NCBI GenBank assembly: GCA_028671895.1
Contig: JAPMAC010000231.1
Coordinates: forward strand, 5,048,001 to 5,112,000
Direction: 5' to 3'
Source of the DNA: Oenanthe sinensis
Lineage: Eukaryota; Streptophyta; Magnoliopsida; Apiales; Apiaceae
DNA length: 64,000 bases
Within the stretch, counting starts at the first letter, position 1, and every line of letters starts with the position of its first letter. The notes under the pieces are model-generated. The model was not told where the DNA came from. It saw only the letters and a list, made by a program, of their open reading frames with translations, and searched no databases. Below, piece after piece: positions 47,178-56,783 of this stretch. Both the position numbers and the translations under genes were made by a program.

Positions 47178-47275
47178 ACCATCGATTGATGATGTTATCC
47201 CAACGGATAATTATCCATCGATTGATAATGTTATCTCAACGGATAATTATCCATCGATTGATGAATCATCAACTG
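47178..47275 (+). repeat. Gag linker of E made of ATCGATTGAT/CAACGGATAA words
   Basis: Two near-identical 45-bp units CCATCGATTGAT..GTTATC.CAACGGATAATTA plus a third half. They encode PSIDDVIPTDNY and PSIDNVISTDNY. The words are those of the E LTR and of the pol-env spacer. Confidence 0.85.
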
Positions 47276-47963
47276 CTAAGCAATTTGTCTTAAAAACAAA
47301 GTTTAACAGACCTATTAAATTTGTGAAAGAAGGTAGTTCTAATAAATCTCAAGTCAAAGTTGACAAGGCTAATATAGGGTTCTTATCTAAAGATCAATTG
47401 AAGGAAAAGTTAGAAAAGATAGAACCTAATATTAAGACAAATGAAAAGAAGAAGTAGAACAGAAATGGTAAAGTAGGCATAAAAAGCACAATAACTACAC
47501 ACCTGACAAGTATGCTCCAAGAAACATATGTGCTAAGTGTGGTAGTAAGGATCACTTATCTGTGCAATGCAAGTCCATTATGCCTGCAACAGCCAATGTA
47601 CCTGTTATACCTAACATGCATTCTAATTCTGTTTATCCTTATTTAATTGATCTTCATGTTATTCATGCTCAATATGCATCAATTCCTTATATGTTTAATC
47701 CATATCTTGCATTTGCCAACATGAATATGCCTGATATGCCCTGAAATATGCACAATAATTTTCATGCTCTAAATTTCATTAATTCTGCTAGCATGAATAT
47801 TCCAAATATTAGCACTGAGAATCCTGAGGTGAAGAAGCCAACACCTAAGGTTGAAGTGGAAGTAAAACCACCTAAACCAAAGGTACAAAAATTAGAAACC
47901 AAACCAAAGGTAGCAACTAATATGAAAGGACCCAAGGCAACTTGGGTACCAAAATCAACTTGA
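47276..47963 (+). pseudogene. Gag C-terminal part of E
   Basis: FVKEGSSNKSQVKVD, KNRNGKVGI-type basic text with a stop at 47456-47458, then a second knuckle CAKCGSKDHLSVQC (intact CCHC), a Met/Asn-rich stretch and the end MKGPKATWVPKST with TGA at 47961-47963. Confidence 0.8.
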
Positions 47964-48318
47964 TTGTTTTTGGATGTGTGCAGGGAAAAAGAAGAAATCT
48001 TTGGTACCTGGACAGTGGATGTTCAAGACACATGATTGTAGATAAATCTCTGCTCACAAAGTTTGAGAAGAAAGATGGCCCTGGGGTAACTTTTGGATAT
48101 GACAGTAAAGGATACACCATGTGATATGGCTTGGTTTCAGAAGAGAATGTCATTATTGAACTTGTTGCATTAGTTGATGGCTTAAGACACAATTTGTTAA
48201 GCATAAGTCAACTATGTGATAATGGAAATAAAGTTTGCTTCACAACTGAAGCATGCATAATTTCCAACAAGAAAGATGGAAGCCTGATTATGACTGGGAA
48301 TAAAAAAGAAAATGTGTA
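47942..48318 (+). pseudogene. Protease of E
   Basis: Overlaps the gag end in another frame: INLIVFGCVQGKRRNLWYL, then the active site DSGCSRHM, KFEKKDGPGVTFGYDSKGYT and, after a TGA at 48121-48123, VIIELVALVDGLRHNLLSIS and a stop at 48317-48319. Confidence 0.85.
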
Positions 48319-48379
48319 ATATAGTTGACTTCAACTCAACAAGTACAGACTCAATGACTTGTCTTCTCTCTAAGCAAGT

Positions 48380-49011
48380 ATAAATGAAAGTTGGCTATGG
48401 CACAAGAAATTAGCTCACTTAAATTTCAAAGCCATGAATCAGTTGGTCAAGAAAAATCAAGTGAGAGGATTACCACAAATGAAATTTGTCAAGGATTGAC
48501 TATGTGATGCATGTCAGAAAGGAAAACAATGAAAGGCATCATTCAAGTCAAAATTGAAATCATCAATTGAGAAGCCACTTGAGTTATTACACATGGATTT
48601 TTTGGTCCTGTAAATATCATGTCCATTGCAAAGAAGAAGTATGCTTTAGTCATTGTGGATGACTTTTCAAGATTCTCATGGACCTATTTTCTGCATTCAA
48701 AAGATGAAGCCTGTAATCTCATCATTAAGCACATAAGAGAAGTTGAGAAAAGTATTGGATTAGATGTAAAGAAAATAAGAAGTGACACTGGAATAGAATT
48801 CAAGAATTCCATAATAAAGGAGTTCTGTGAATCTAAAGGAATCATACACACCTTCTCTATACCAAGGACACCTCAACAAAATGGAATAGTTGAGAGGAAA
48901 AATAGGGCATTGATTGAAGCAACTAGAACTATGTTAGAAGAAGCTAAACTACCAACATATTCTGGGCTGAGGCCATTAATACAGCATGATACACTCAAAA
49001 CATCTCCATAG
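48380..49011 (+). pseudogene. Integrase of E
   Basis: WHKKLAHLNFKAMNQLV and LCDACQKGKQ give the HHCC finger, with stops at about 48500 and 48530. From 48619: MSIAKKKYALVIVDDFSRFSW, KKIRSDTGIEFKN (second Asp), TPQQNGIVERKNRALIEATR (Glu). Catalytic residues remain, but the frame breaks after KLPTY. Confidence 0.85.
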
Positions 49012-49043
49012 TGAATCAAACTCAATGAAAGACACCTTATCAA

Positions 49044-49607
49044 TTGATCAAGAAAGACAAAAAGCCAAAAGTGGGGTGTCTTTATGTCTTTGGCTGCAAA
49101 TGCTATGTGCTAAGGAATCAAGGTGAAATCCTAGGAAAATTTGAAGCCAAGGCTGATGAAGCTATATTTGTTGGGTATGCACTATCAAGCATAGCCTATA
49201 GAGTCTATAATCTTAGACTACACATTGTTATGGAATCTGTACATGTAGTATTTGATGATAAAAAGATTCAAGGACTGTTTGATGAAGGAAATCATGACAC
49301 ACTGCTTTTTGAGAATGAATCAAATGATGTATATGATGATGAAGAAACAGAAATTATAAAATCACAAGTACTCAGAAACCCAATATCAGTTGATGTTACA
49401 GCATCAATGGATAATTTATCAGTTGACAAAAATCCATCAACTGATAATGCATCAGTTAATAATTCTTCAATGGATAATCAACACTCTATATCTAGGGTAT
49501 CTAATTCAGGGGGAGGGTTTCAGAATCAATCCACAATTTCATATCAATTTGAGTACAATTCTAATGATCATGAAGCCTCATCATCAAGGCAAAATTTGCC
49601 TCCTTAA
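49044..49607 (+). pseudogene. Integrase tail and linker of E
   Basis: 187 codons: KPKVGCLYVFGCKCYVLRN, DEAIFVGYALSSIAYRVYNLRLHIV, then a linker of SVD/SMDN/STDN peptides (ASMDNLSVDKNPSTDNASVN) from the E-family DNA word, then HEASSSRQNLPP. Confidence 0.85.
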
Positions 49608-49739
49608 GGCAAAATTTGCATCCTCGAAGAAAATGGACAAAAAGTCATCCATTTAAACTAATCATTGGAAATGAAGAAGATGGTGTCAATATAAGAAGTG
49701 TTACTTAAAATGAGTGTCTGTATAGCAGCTTTCTATCTC

Positions 49740-50515
49740 AAGAAGAACTTAAAAGAGTTGAAGATGCTCTTATGGATCTTGATTGGGTTTTAGCTATGCA
49801 AGAGGAACTCAATCAATTTGAAAGAAATAAAGTATGGAAGCTGGTGCCCAAACCAAAAGATAGATCAGTAATTGGTACAAAATGGGTATTCAGAAATAAA
49901 ATAGATGAAACTGGTACTGTGACTAGAAACAAAGCAAGGCTTATGGAAAGGGGTACTCACAAGAAGAAGGAATTGATTTTGATGAAACATTTGAACAAGT
50001 TGCAAAACTGGAGGCAATCAAATCTTTCTAGCTTATGTTGCACATGCTAATTTCAAAGTCTACCAGATGGATGTAAAGAGTGTATTTTTGAATGGAGTAT
50101 TAGAAGAAGAAGTCTATGTGGAACAACTTTCTAGCTTTGAAGATCCAAATTTCCCTGACTTTGTCTACTATCTACTCAAAGCACTCTATGGCTTGAAGCA
50201 AGCACTCTATGACACTTTATCTTAGTTCCTCATGGAGAATCACTTCCCAAGAGGTATTGCAAGTCAAACAAGTTAAGGATGTTATTTTTATAAATCAAAC
50301 AAAGTACATTCATGACTTGTTAAAGAAATTTGACTTAAGTGAATGTTATTTTGCAAAAACTCCCATGGCCACTGCCACCAAACTTGAATTGAGTAGTAAG
50401 GAAGCTAAAATGGATATTTCAAGTTATAGAGGTATGGTAGGCTCACTTTTATATTTAACTACTAGTAGGCCAGATATAATGTTCTCTACATGTTTGTGTG
50501 CTTGGTTTTAAGCTG
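49740..50515 (+). pseudogene. Reverse transcriptase of E, active site deleted
   Basis: Reads LDWVLAMQEELNQFERNKVWKLVPKPKDRSVIGTKWVFRNK, a frameshift near 49950, MDVKSVFLNGVLEEEVYVEQ, then YGLKQALYDTLS. Compared with F, a few codons (APRAW region) and the stretch from GTVDKT to YFLGL are missing, including the YVDD box. Text resumes VKQVKDVIFINQTKYIHDLLKKFDLSE. The enzyme cannot have worked. Confidence 0.88.
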
Positions 50516-51090
50516 ATCCTAGAGAATCTCATTTAGTGACTATTAAGAGGATTTTTAGATATCTCTAAGGTACATCAAATTTAGGTATTTGGTATCCTAG
50601 AGATTCTGGTTTTAATCTAATAGGCTACTCAGATGCAGATTATGCAGGTTACAAAATAGACAGGAAAAGTACTACAGGCACCTGTCAATTTATAGGAAAC
50701 AAACTTGTGTCATGGTTTAGCAAAAAACAATACTCAGTATCAACTTCAACTACAGAAGCTGAGTACATTGCTGCTGGAAGTTGCTGTGCACAAATATTAT
50801 GGATGAGGAATAAATTATATGACTATGGGTTCAACATGAACAAGATTCCTATTTTCTGTGATAACACAAGTGTCATTGTAAACACAGAAAATCCTGTGCA
50901 ACATTCCAGAACCAAACACATTGACATTAGGTATCATTTCATTGGGGAACATGTAATGAATGGTATGGTTAAATTACATTTTATCCCTAGTGAACAACAA
51001 TTTGCAGACATTTTTACCAAACCTCTAGATGAATCTACTTTTAATATATTAGTCTGTGAATTAGGTATGCTTAATTTTACTCAATCTTAA
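50516..51090 (+). pseudogene. RNase H of E
   Basis: YSDADYAGYKIDRKSTTGTCQFI near 50625-50695, then the frame 50707-51090: TTEAEYIAAGSCCAQILWM, NKIPIFCDNTSVIV, HSRTKHIDIRYHFIGE, FADIFTKPLDES. Only the first part holds stops; catalytic Asp and Glu residues are visible. Confidence 0.85.
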
Positions 51091-51754
51091 ATGTGTGCTA
51101 AGTTTTTCTTTTTGCCATTGTTCACAATTATCTATTGAAACAAAATGATCAACTGATAACTGTGTTAATTGTTAATGGATATTTGTTTTAGCCATCGATG
51201 GATATATTTTGATCAACAGATAAAATATATTCCTATCGATGGATATTTATCTATCGACAGATAATTGCTCTGGTAATTGTTTATCGATCGATAATTTTTT
51301 ATTTATTTACTTGTTCAACATATAAAATTTATTCTTATCGATGAATGTTTATCTATCGACAGATAATTACCTTGGTAATTGTTTATTGATCGATAAATTA
51401 TTTATTTTAATTACCCATCGATGGTAATAGAATTTCTACAATTTTACACATCCATTGATCAAATTATAACCGTTGATTAATTACTTTATTTGTCAACAGA
51501 TGAAGACATCCATTGATTGACATTTAGAGTAATTTACTTCAACTCTTTTTATCTTTCAACGGTTATATTCTTAATGAAACTGACTACTCAAGTCATTTTC
51601 ATCTCAGAAATATAAATAGCAATATCAAGTCTCACTTCATTCTTACTTGCTATTTTATTTATCTCTCATCTCTGTAACTCTATTTCTCAAGAACCCTAAA
51701 GCAATTTCTCTAACTTTTCTTTAAGTTTCTATTCTAATATCTCTAAGAACAACA
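51091..51754 (+). repeat. Pol-env spacer of E with CGATGGATA array
   Basis: Noncoding. From 51145 to 51520 about twenty words of the ATCGATGGATA, ATCGACAGATAA, ATCGATCGATAA and ATCCATTGATC types. Two 130-bp halves (51230-51300 and 51330-51405) resemble each other. Then the leader of the env-like gene. Confidence 0.85.
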
Positions 51755-52508
51755 ATAGCGCCTCAAAAGAAGATTACTTCCTCAACTGGTTTCATCTATG
51801 AACAAAATAACTTCATAGCGTGTATGATTGTGGAGGATGCCCCGATAGATTTTCATCCATTGATGAAATTCTTGAATGAATACAAGCTGTCAAAGGCTCT
51901 AAGTGAAGCACCTACAATTATGTGTGAACTTGCAGAAGAGTTCTGGAAGTCTGCAGAGATATCCAATGATGGCAAGGTAAATCTCTTACACTTGTAGAGG
52001 TAAGACATATACTCTTACTAGCATTATTGTTTCTGAATGCTTAGAAATTCTAAGTAATAATTCTGATGCCAAGCCTAATGATGAGGAAATTAGGAATATG
52101 TTTGCTATAGTTAATTATGCTGAATCAGAATACAGTCTAGGAGAGGTAGTTAGAAAGAATTTAAGAAAAGAATGGAGCTATTTCTTTGATGCTATTATTA
52201 AGGTATTTTCTGGAAAAATAAGTAATTTTGATACTATTACTACAAGTATGCAACAAGTCGCTTATAGTATCCTGTTTGATAAATATTTTGATCTTAGCAT
52301 CCTGCTCCTAAATGAATTGATTGCTAAATTAGGAAATAAAGCATCTAGAAAAGAAAATATTTACTTTGCTAGATTCATTATGCTATTTATTCAAAATGAA
52401 ATTGGAGATTTTGAAGTGACAAATACCATAGAGACAATGGAGCCTTGGACAAAGAACAAAAGGATCTTCAAGGACTTGGTGAGAATCAACTGTTATTCCT
52501 TAGAACAA
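51755..52508 (+). pseudogene. Env-like gene of E, N-terminal domain
   Basis: Starts with ATA where F has ATG (IAPQKKITSSTGFIYEQNNFIACMIVEDAP), stop near 51995, frameshift, then the open frame from 52098: LGEVVRKNLRKEWSYFFDAIIKVF, ITTSMQQVAYSILFDKYF, YFARFIMLFI, WTKNKRIFKDLVRIN. Cut at CCTTAGAACAA by the F LTR. Confidence 0.85.
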
Positions 52509-53604
52509 TGTCAATATTTGTAGAAGGGGGGGTTGAATACAAATATTAAAACTTTTTCCTTGTTCTAATATTTGTTCTTGATGTTTGAAAGAATAAGAGA
52601 ATAAGTTCGAACAAATTAGTGCTGAAAATGATACTGAACAAAGAGATTTAAAATTATTGATGGATTGGTTTTTCCATCAATATATATTTTTGCTCAATGC
52701 TCCTAGGTTAGAAGAAACCTAGCTGCGTTTACAAGATTAGAAAACAAATCAACCGTTCTTACAAGTGTGCTCTCAAGCTAGAACAGTTGATTATAAAATA
52801 TTGTCTAACTTGTATGTTTTCTAATAATGCTACTACACTTGTTTATATATCACAAGTGTACTTTTACAATACCTATTCTAGGATTGTTTCTACCTGCCTT
52901 CCTTTTACCTTTTTCTATTTTACAAAAAGGTTTGAAAGACAGCTTCTGATTGAGTCTTCACAGTCACTCTAGACTGTCTTCCATAGGTGTGCTTTTGTTC
53001 TCTGGATCTTCAACAGATATTCTTTCTGTGTTGTCACACTCAATTAATAATTTGCTGTTAAGCATATCAATTGATCCATTCTTTAATCCATCAACTGATG
53101 TACTTCTTCGATTGATCTTTATATCCATCGATTGATAAAAGATGTCTTATCGATTGATAGATGTTATCAATCGATATATCAGTAGATGGGTCTTCACATC
53201 AGTTGATGGTCTTCAATCCTTGGCTTGGCTTCTTCGATTGATCCTTCATCCATCGATGCTTCAATATCAATTGATCATCCTTCACTTGTGCAATTTCCTG
53301 TCTTCTCATAATTATAATTTAACAGTTTAATTTACACATCAATTGATGATCTATATCAATCGACTCTAACATCAATTGATGAACAAAATATCAATTGATT
53401 TACACCTTATCGATTGAAATAAACTAAGAACACCTATGCTACAATCCAAATTATCAGTTGATTCATATAAACACTTCAACTGATAAATGGTTGCCTGATC
53501 AATTGATATTTATAACTTTCATATCAATTGATCAGTTACAACAAATAAAATTTCTATGATTCTAAGATTAATGTTATCATCAAATCACATGTAGATTCCT
53601 AACA
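52509..53604 (-). mobile_element. 3' LTR of F (1.1 kb)
   Basis: On the - strand starts TGTTAGGAATCTAC and ends CTACAAATATTGACA, with TTCAACCCCCCCTTCT about 20 bp from the end. TATA box TATATAAAC near 52850. Small frames inside it are not genes. Confidence 0.92.
53085..53535 (-). repeat. U3 array of ATCAATTGAT/ATCGATTGAT in LTR F
   Basis: About twenty words of ATCAATTGAT, ATCGATTGAT and CAACTGATAA type, on the LTR side away from the TATA box. Many are near-palindromes. Same words as the env-like linker and pol-env spacer of F. Confidence 0.87.
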
Positions 53605-53617
53605 ATCTCCCCTATTT
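53605..53617 (-). other. Polypurine tract of F
   Basis: On the - strand AAATAGGGGAGAT directly before the LTR TG. Confidence 0.9.
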
Positions 53618-53786
53618 GTGTCTGTGTTCTTAACAGGCATAAATCTACTTGATGATAACAAAAACCCTTAAAATTTACATTCAGATAAAATCAAGAAATT
53701 TAATTGGCATATTAATTTTGAAGTACCAGATTGATAGATAACTCCTGCAAGCAGCTTCAAGGTCTTCATAGTCTCCTTGATTTAAA

Positions 53787-54659
53787 TTAGCTTTTCTTCC
53801 CTCTCTTCTTAGCATTTTCCTTTAGATGCCTTATGAAAGTACTCCTCAGAATTTCTTCATCCCTGTCAGTTTCTCCAAATTGCCTCATGAGGTAATGTAT
53901 TTCTTCATCTGTGATTTTGTCCAGATATTTGCAGATATCAAAGAACTTTGTGTTGCCCTCTATATCTGTAAAAATCATAGCATACTTTGGCTCCAACACC
54001 ACCTTTTTGACCTGTGACTTCCATAGCTTTAGAGGTGAATCAGGTTCAGCTTCAGCCTTGGATCTCCTTAACTTTGATATTTGCTGTTGAATCTCCTGAG
54101 CAATTGTAATGTTGAGTTTGTACCTTCTGTTGAGTAAAGGAAGAATAGTCTTTAAAACATTGTAGCTTTGCTTCATTATCACCTTCAATGAATAGATTGT
54201 TTTCACTCCATTTTCATACTCCAACCTCATTGATTTTTCATGGTTAGAGGTTGCAGGGTGAGTCCTTACTCCAATTAATCCTTTTTCATTGATTACTGGT
54301 ATTCCCTTCAAATCATATCCTTCAATTGTGACCTCCTCCTTGATTTCTTCTTGTTGACCCTGGAGGTTTTCCTGAACCACTATTTCTTGAGTAGAACTTG
54401 ACCTTTTCTTGGCCATAGTAACTTTTCTCCTTTTTCTCAATGGTTGCTCTACCTGTAGCTCTTCTTCCAAATGCCATTGCATTTCCATCTGTCTAGCAAT
54501 CTTTTCATTCTCCCTTTCTCTCCTTGAGGCATCTGAGATTCCTATAGTGATGGCTCCTTGAAGTAGCTTTTGACTTACTGGTTCAGTCTCTTTCTTCTTC
54601 TCTTCTTCAATCACTATTGCTTTCCCTTTCTTCTTTTCTTTAAGAGCTTCAATATCCAA
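53787..54659 (-). CDS. Env-like gene of F, C-terminal part
   Basis: 290 codons in the same frame as the two parts upstream, after TAA at 54672-54674. Begins in a Lys/Glu helix (IEALKEKKKGKAIVIEEEKK), with basic PLRKRRKVTMAKKRSS (nuclear-signal-like), YSLKVIMKQSYNVLKTILPLL and an end domain YAMIFTDIEGNTKFFDICKYL..ITDEEIHYLMRQFGE. No membrane segment. A 170-bp untranslated stretch then leads to the PPT. Confidence 0.75.
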   Translation of the reverse strand: MDIEALKEKKKGKAIVIEEEKKKETEPVSQKLLQGAITIGISDASRRERENEKIARQMEMQWHLEEELQVEQPLRKRRKVTMAKKRSSSTQEIVVQENLQGQQEEIKEEVTIEGYDLKGIPVINEKGLIGVRTHPATSNHEKSMRLEYENGVKTIYSLKVIMKQSYNVLKTILPLLNRRYKLNITIAQEIQQQISKLRRSKAEAEPDSPLKLWKSQVKKVVLEPKYAMIFTDIEGNTKFFDICKYLDKITDEEIHYLMRQFGETDRDEEILRSTFIRHLKENAKKRGKKS

Positions 54660-54671
54660 TTGAAGAAAAGC

Positions 54672-56783
54672 TTATGTATTTGAGTTTCTTTCCTTGACAG
54701 CCTTTTGTGCATCTTCATTTATTTTTCTTGTTTGAGCAATGAACTCATCCAAGTCTCCTTTTTCTACTGCCTCTGTTACTAACTCAGTGTTTCTCCTTAG
54801 ATCTTCAATTCTCTTCTTTTCTCTCTCAATCATTGATTGAGTTTCTTTCTCCCTAGAAATTCTCCTAGCTTCAATATCTTCATCAAACTTCTTGTATTCT
54901 TTCTTTTTCTGTTCTAAATCATCTTTTGGAGAATTAGATGACTTAGATTTCTTTGAAGATTGATTGTCCCTGTTACTTCTGCTTTTATCTCTTCTGGGTG
55001 CAGAACCACCAATGCCACTTGACTTATCCATACCAGAACCACCTTTACCATCACCATCATCCTTCTTCTTTGTATTCTCCCCCTTTTTGTTATCATCAAT
55101 TGGAGGGGGTGGTGGAAGTTTGTCAAGAAACTTTTGAAGAATGGAAGCATGGAGATTTTGACCTCTGATAATATCATCCATCTTCTTTTCCAGAGAACCT
55201 ACTCTTGTCTCCAAAGATGTAAAATTTTTGGATTCTTTGAAAAGCTTGTCTTTGATGCTATTCATGGTGTTGAATGGTAGCTTCTCATCCAATCTCCTGT
55301 CCATTGCATCCTTGTTAGATGAGATAGAGTCCTTAATCCTCTCCAGTTCCCTCCTTACTCCTGTTACTGTCATCTTTTGTATTTTCATTGATTCTCTCAT
55401 ATAGTGAGCAATTCTCCTTTGAGTAGGATCTTCAATGTCTCCTTCCACCATTGTTCTTCTATATTGAGAGAGAATTTCAGTCTCAGCAGCTTCTAAGGAA
55501 CCATCAATAGTGCTCATCCATGGCTCTTCATCAGAATCACTCTCTAACTCTTCAGGTGCCATATAACAAGTGTCTGTTGTATTGGCAATGCTTTCCTTCA
55601 GATTCATGGTCCTTTGATCTGTATGATCAATGCCCAAGAGTTGTTCTGCATTCCTGTTACTTGAAGTAGCCAACCCTTGATATTGTGGATCAGGATGAAT
55701 GAAATTCTTTGGATCCAATTCACCAGCATCTATTTCCTCTTCAAAGTCTTTAGCAATTCCACTCCCACTAGCTTCAGCATTATTTGCTCCCCCTATCTCC
55801 TTTACTCCTTCTTCTGCCATCAGTTCAATTTCCAATTCCTGTGCAAAAAGTAGAATGTTTTTATCACTTTCACTCATCTCTCTATTTTGCATCAGGATTT
55901 CATCCTGGAATCTCACCTCTCCCTCACTCATTTCTTGTGCACCTACTAAGGTGGGGCCCTCAAGTGTTTCACTCTCATTCCTGGAAGAAATAAGAATGTT
56001 TTTACTCACTTCCTCTCCTTTTGCCAGGTTACAATCCTGCCTCTCACCCAACTCACTCAATCCTAAGAGTGTTTGTGCAACATCAATTGATTGAGCATCA
56101 ATTGATGTATTGACATTATCAGTTGAAGTGGTGTTTGGGATATCCATCAATTGATGCATACCCATCGATTGATCTTGAGTATCGATCGATGGCTTATCAG
56201 TCGATGGTTGAATATCAATTGATGAAGGAACATCAGTTGATGGAGTAGAAACAGTTGAATTAATTTGAGAAGTAATGTTTGAAATGATATGGGAAATAGA
56301 ATCCTGAAAATTCTGAGAAGAAGATTCAGGAGAGAGTGTTGGCTTCTCCTTGAAAAACAAAGAAGGAGAATCTGAAAATGTTCGATAATCTATCAAAACA
56401 TTTTCTGAAGAAGTTTGAGATGGGGAAAGAAGAATAGAAGAGATAGGAATTGAAAGAGAATGGGGTTGCATCTCATCATTTATATGAGATGCATCAAACA
56501 GACTTTGAGAAGGCTCCACCACAGTTTCCTGTGATTTTGCAGTGTGTGATTCCCCAAGTGTAAAGGTGACTTTCTTTTCTCTTCTTTTGTATGGTGTTAG
56601 TGTTTTGGCTTTTGTGTCCCCAATTTGATTCTGTGCCCCTGGTTGTGGGCTATTTTCAATATTGTCATCCTTTTGAGAGAATGGCAATAGGGATATGGTA
56701 TTTTCCATGTTAACATCCACAGTCTTTTGGGAGACTATGGAGTGGCTTGGTTGAGGTTGCACACCCTCACTCTCCTTATCCTT
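54672..56783 (-). CDS. Env-like gene of F, middle part
   Basis: About 700 codons between the in-frame stops TAG (56784-56786) and TAA (54672-54674). Ser/Thr/Pro-rich first half, with the family DNA word giving PSSIDIQPSTDKPSID, HQLMD and NTSIDAQSID. Then acidic text, a coiled coil (TSLETRVGSLEKKMDDIIRG), proline run PPPPPIDD, a basic Ser-rich stretch and a second coiled coil (REKETQSMIEREKKRIEDLRR). Low-complexity, hydrophilic throughout; nothing like a fusion peptide or transmembrane anchor. Confidence 0.8.
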   Translation of the reverse strand, partial: KDKESEGVQPQPSHSIVSQKTVDVNMENTISLLPFSQKDDNIENSPQPGAQNQIGDTKAKTLTPYKRREKKVTFTLGESHTAKSQETVVEPSQSLFDASHINDEMQPHSLSIPISSILLSPSQTSSENVLIDYRTFSDSPSLFFKEKPTLSPESSSQNFQDSISHIISNITSQINSTVSTPSTDVPSSIDIQPSTDKPSIDTQDQSMGMHQLMDIPNTTSTDNVNTSIDAQSIDVAQTLLGLSELGERQDCNLAKGEEVSKNILISSRNESETLEGPTLVGAQEMSEGEVRFQDEILMQNREMSESDKNILLFAQELEIELMAEEGVKEIGGANNAEASGSGIAKDFEEEIDAGELDPKNFIHPDPQYQGLATSSNRNAEQLLGIDHTDQRTMNLKESIANTTDTCYMAPEELESDSDEEPWMSTIDGSLEAAETEILSQYRRTMVEGDIEDPTQRRIAHYMRESMKIQKMTVTGVRRELERIKDSISSNKDAMDRRLDEKLPFNTMNSIKDKLFKESKNFTSLETRVGSLEKKMDDIIRGQNLHASILQKFLDKLPPPPPIDDNKKGENTKKKDDGDGKGGSGMDKSSGIGGSAPRRDKSRSNRDNQSSKKSKSSNSPKDDLEQKKKEYKKFDEDIEARRISREKETQSMIEREKKRIEDLRRNTELVTEAVEKGDLDEFIAQTRKINEDAQKAVKERNSNT

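Larger units (their letters stand above)
44265..52508 (+). mobile_element. Sirevirus E, + strand, cut by F
   Basis: 5' LTR, PBS, gag, protease, integrase, RT, RNase H, spacer and the first part of the env-like gene. It is interrupted at 52509 by element F; its 3' end is outside the window. Same family as F (near-identical gag and pol text), but far more decayed. The flank CGTAT before the LTR should be its target duplication. Confidence 0.9.

Noticed and set aside
55699..56094. Open frames of 131 and 69 codons on the + strand
   Set aside because: Antisense shadows of the F env-like gene.
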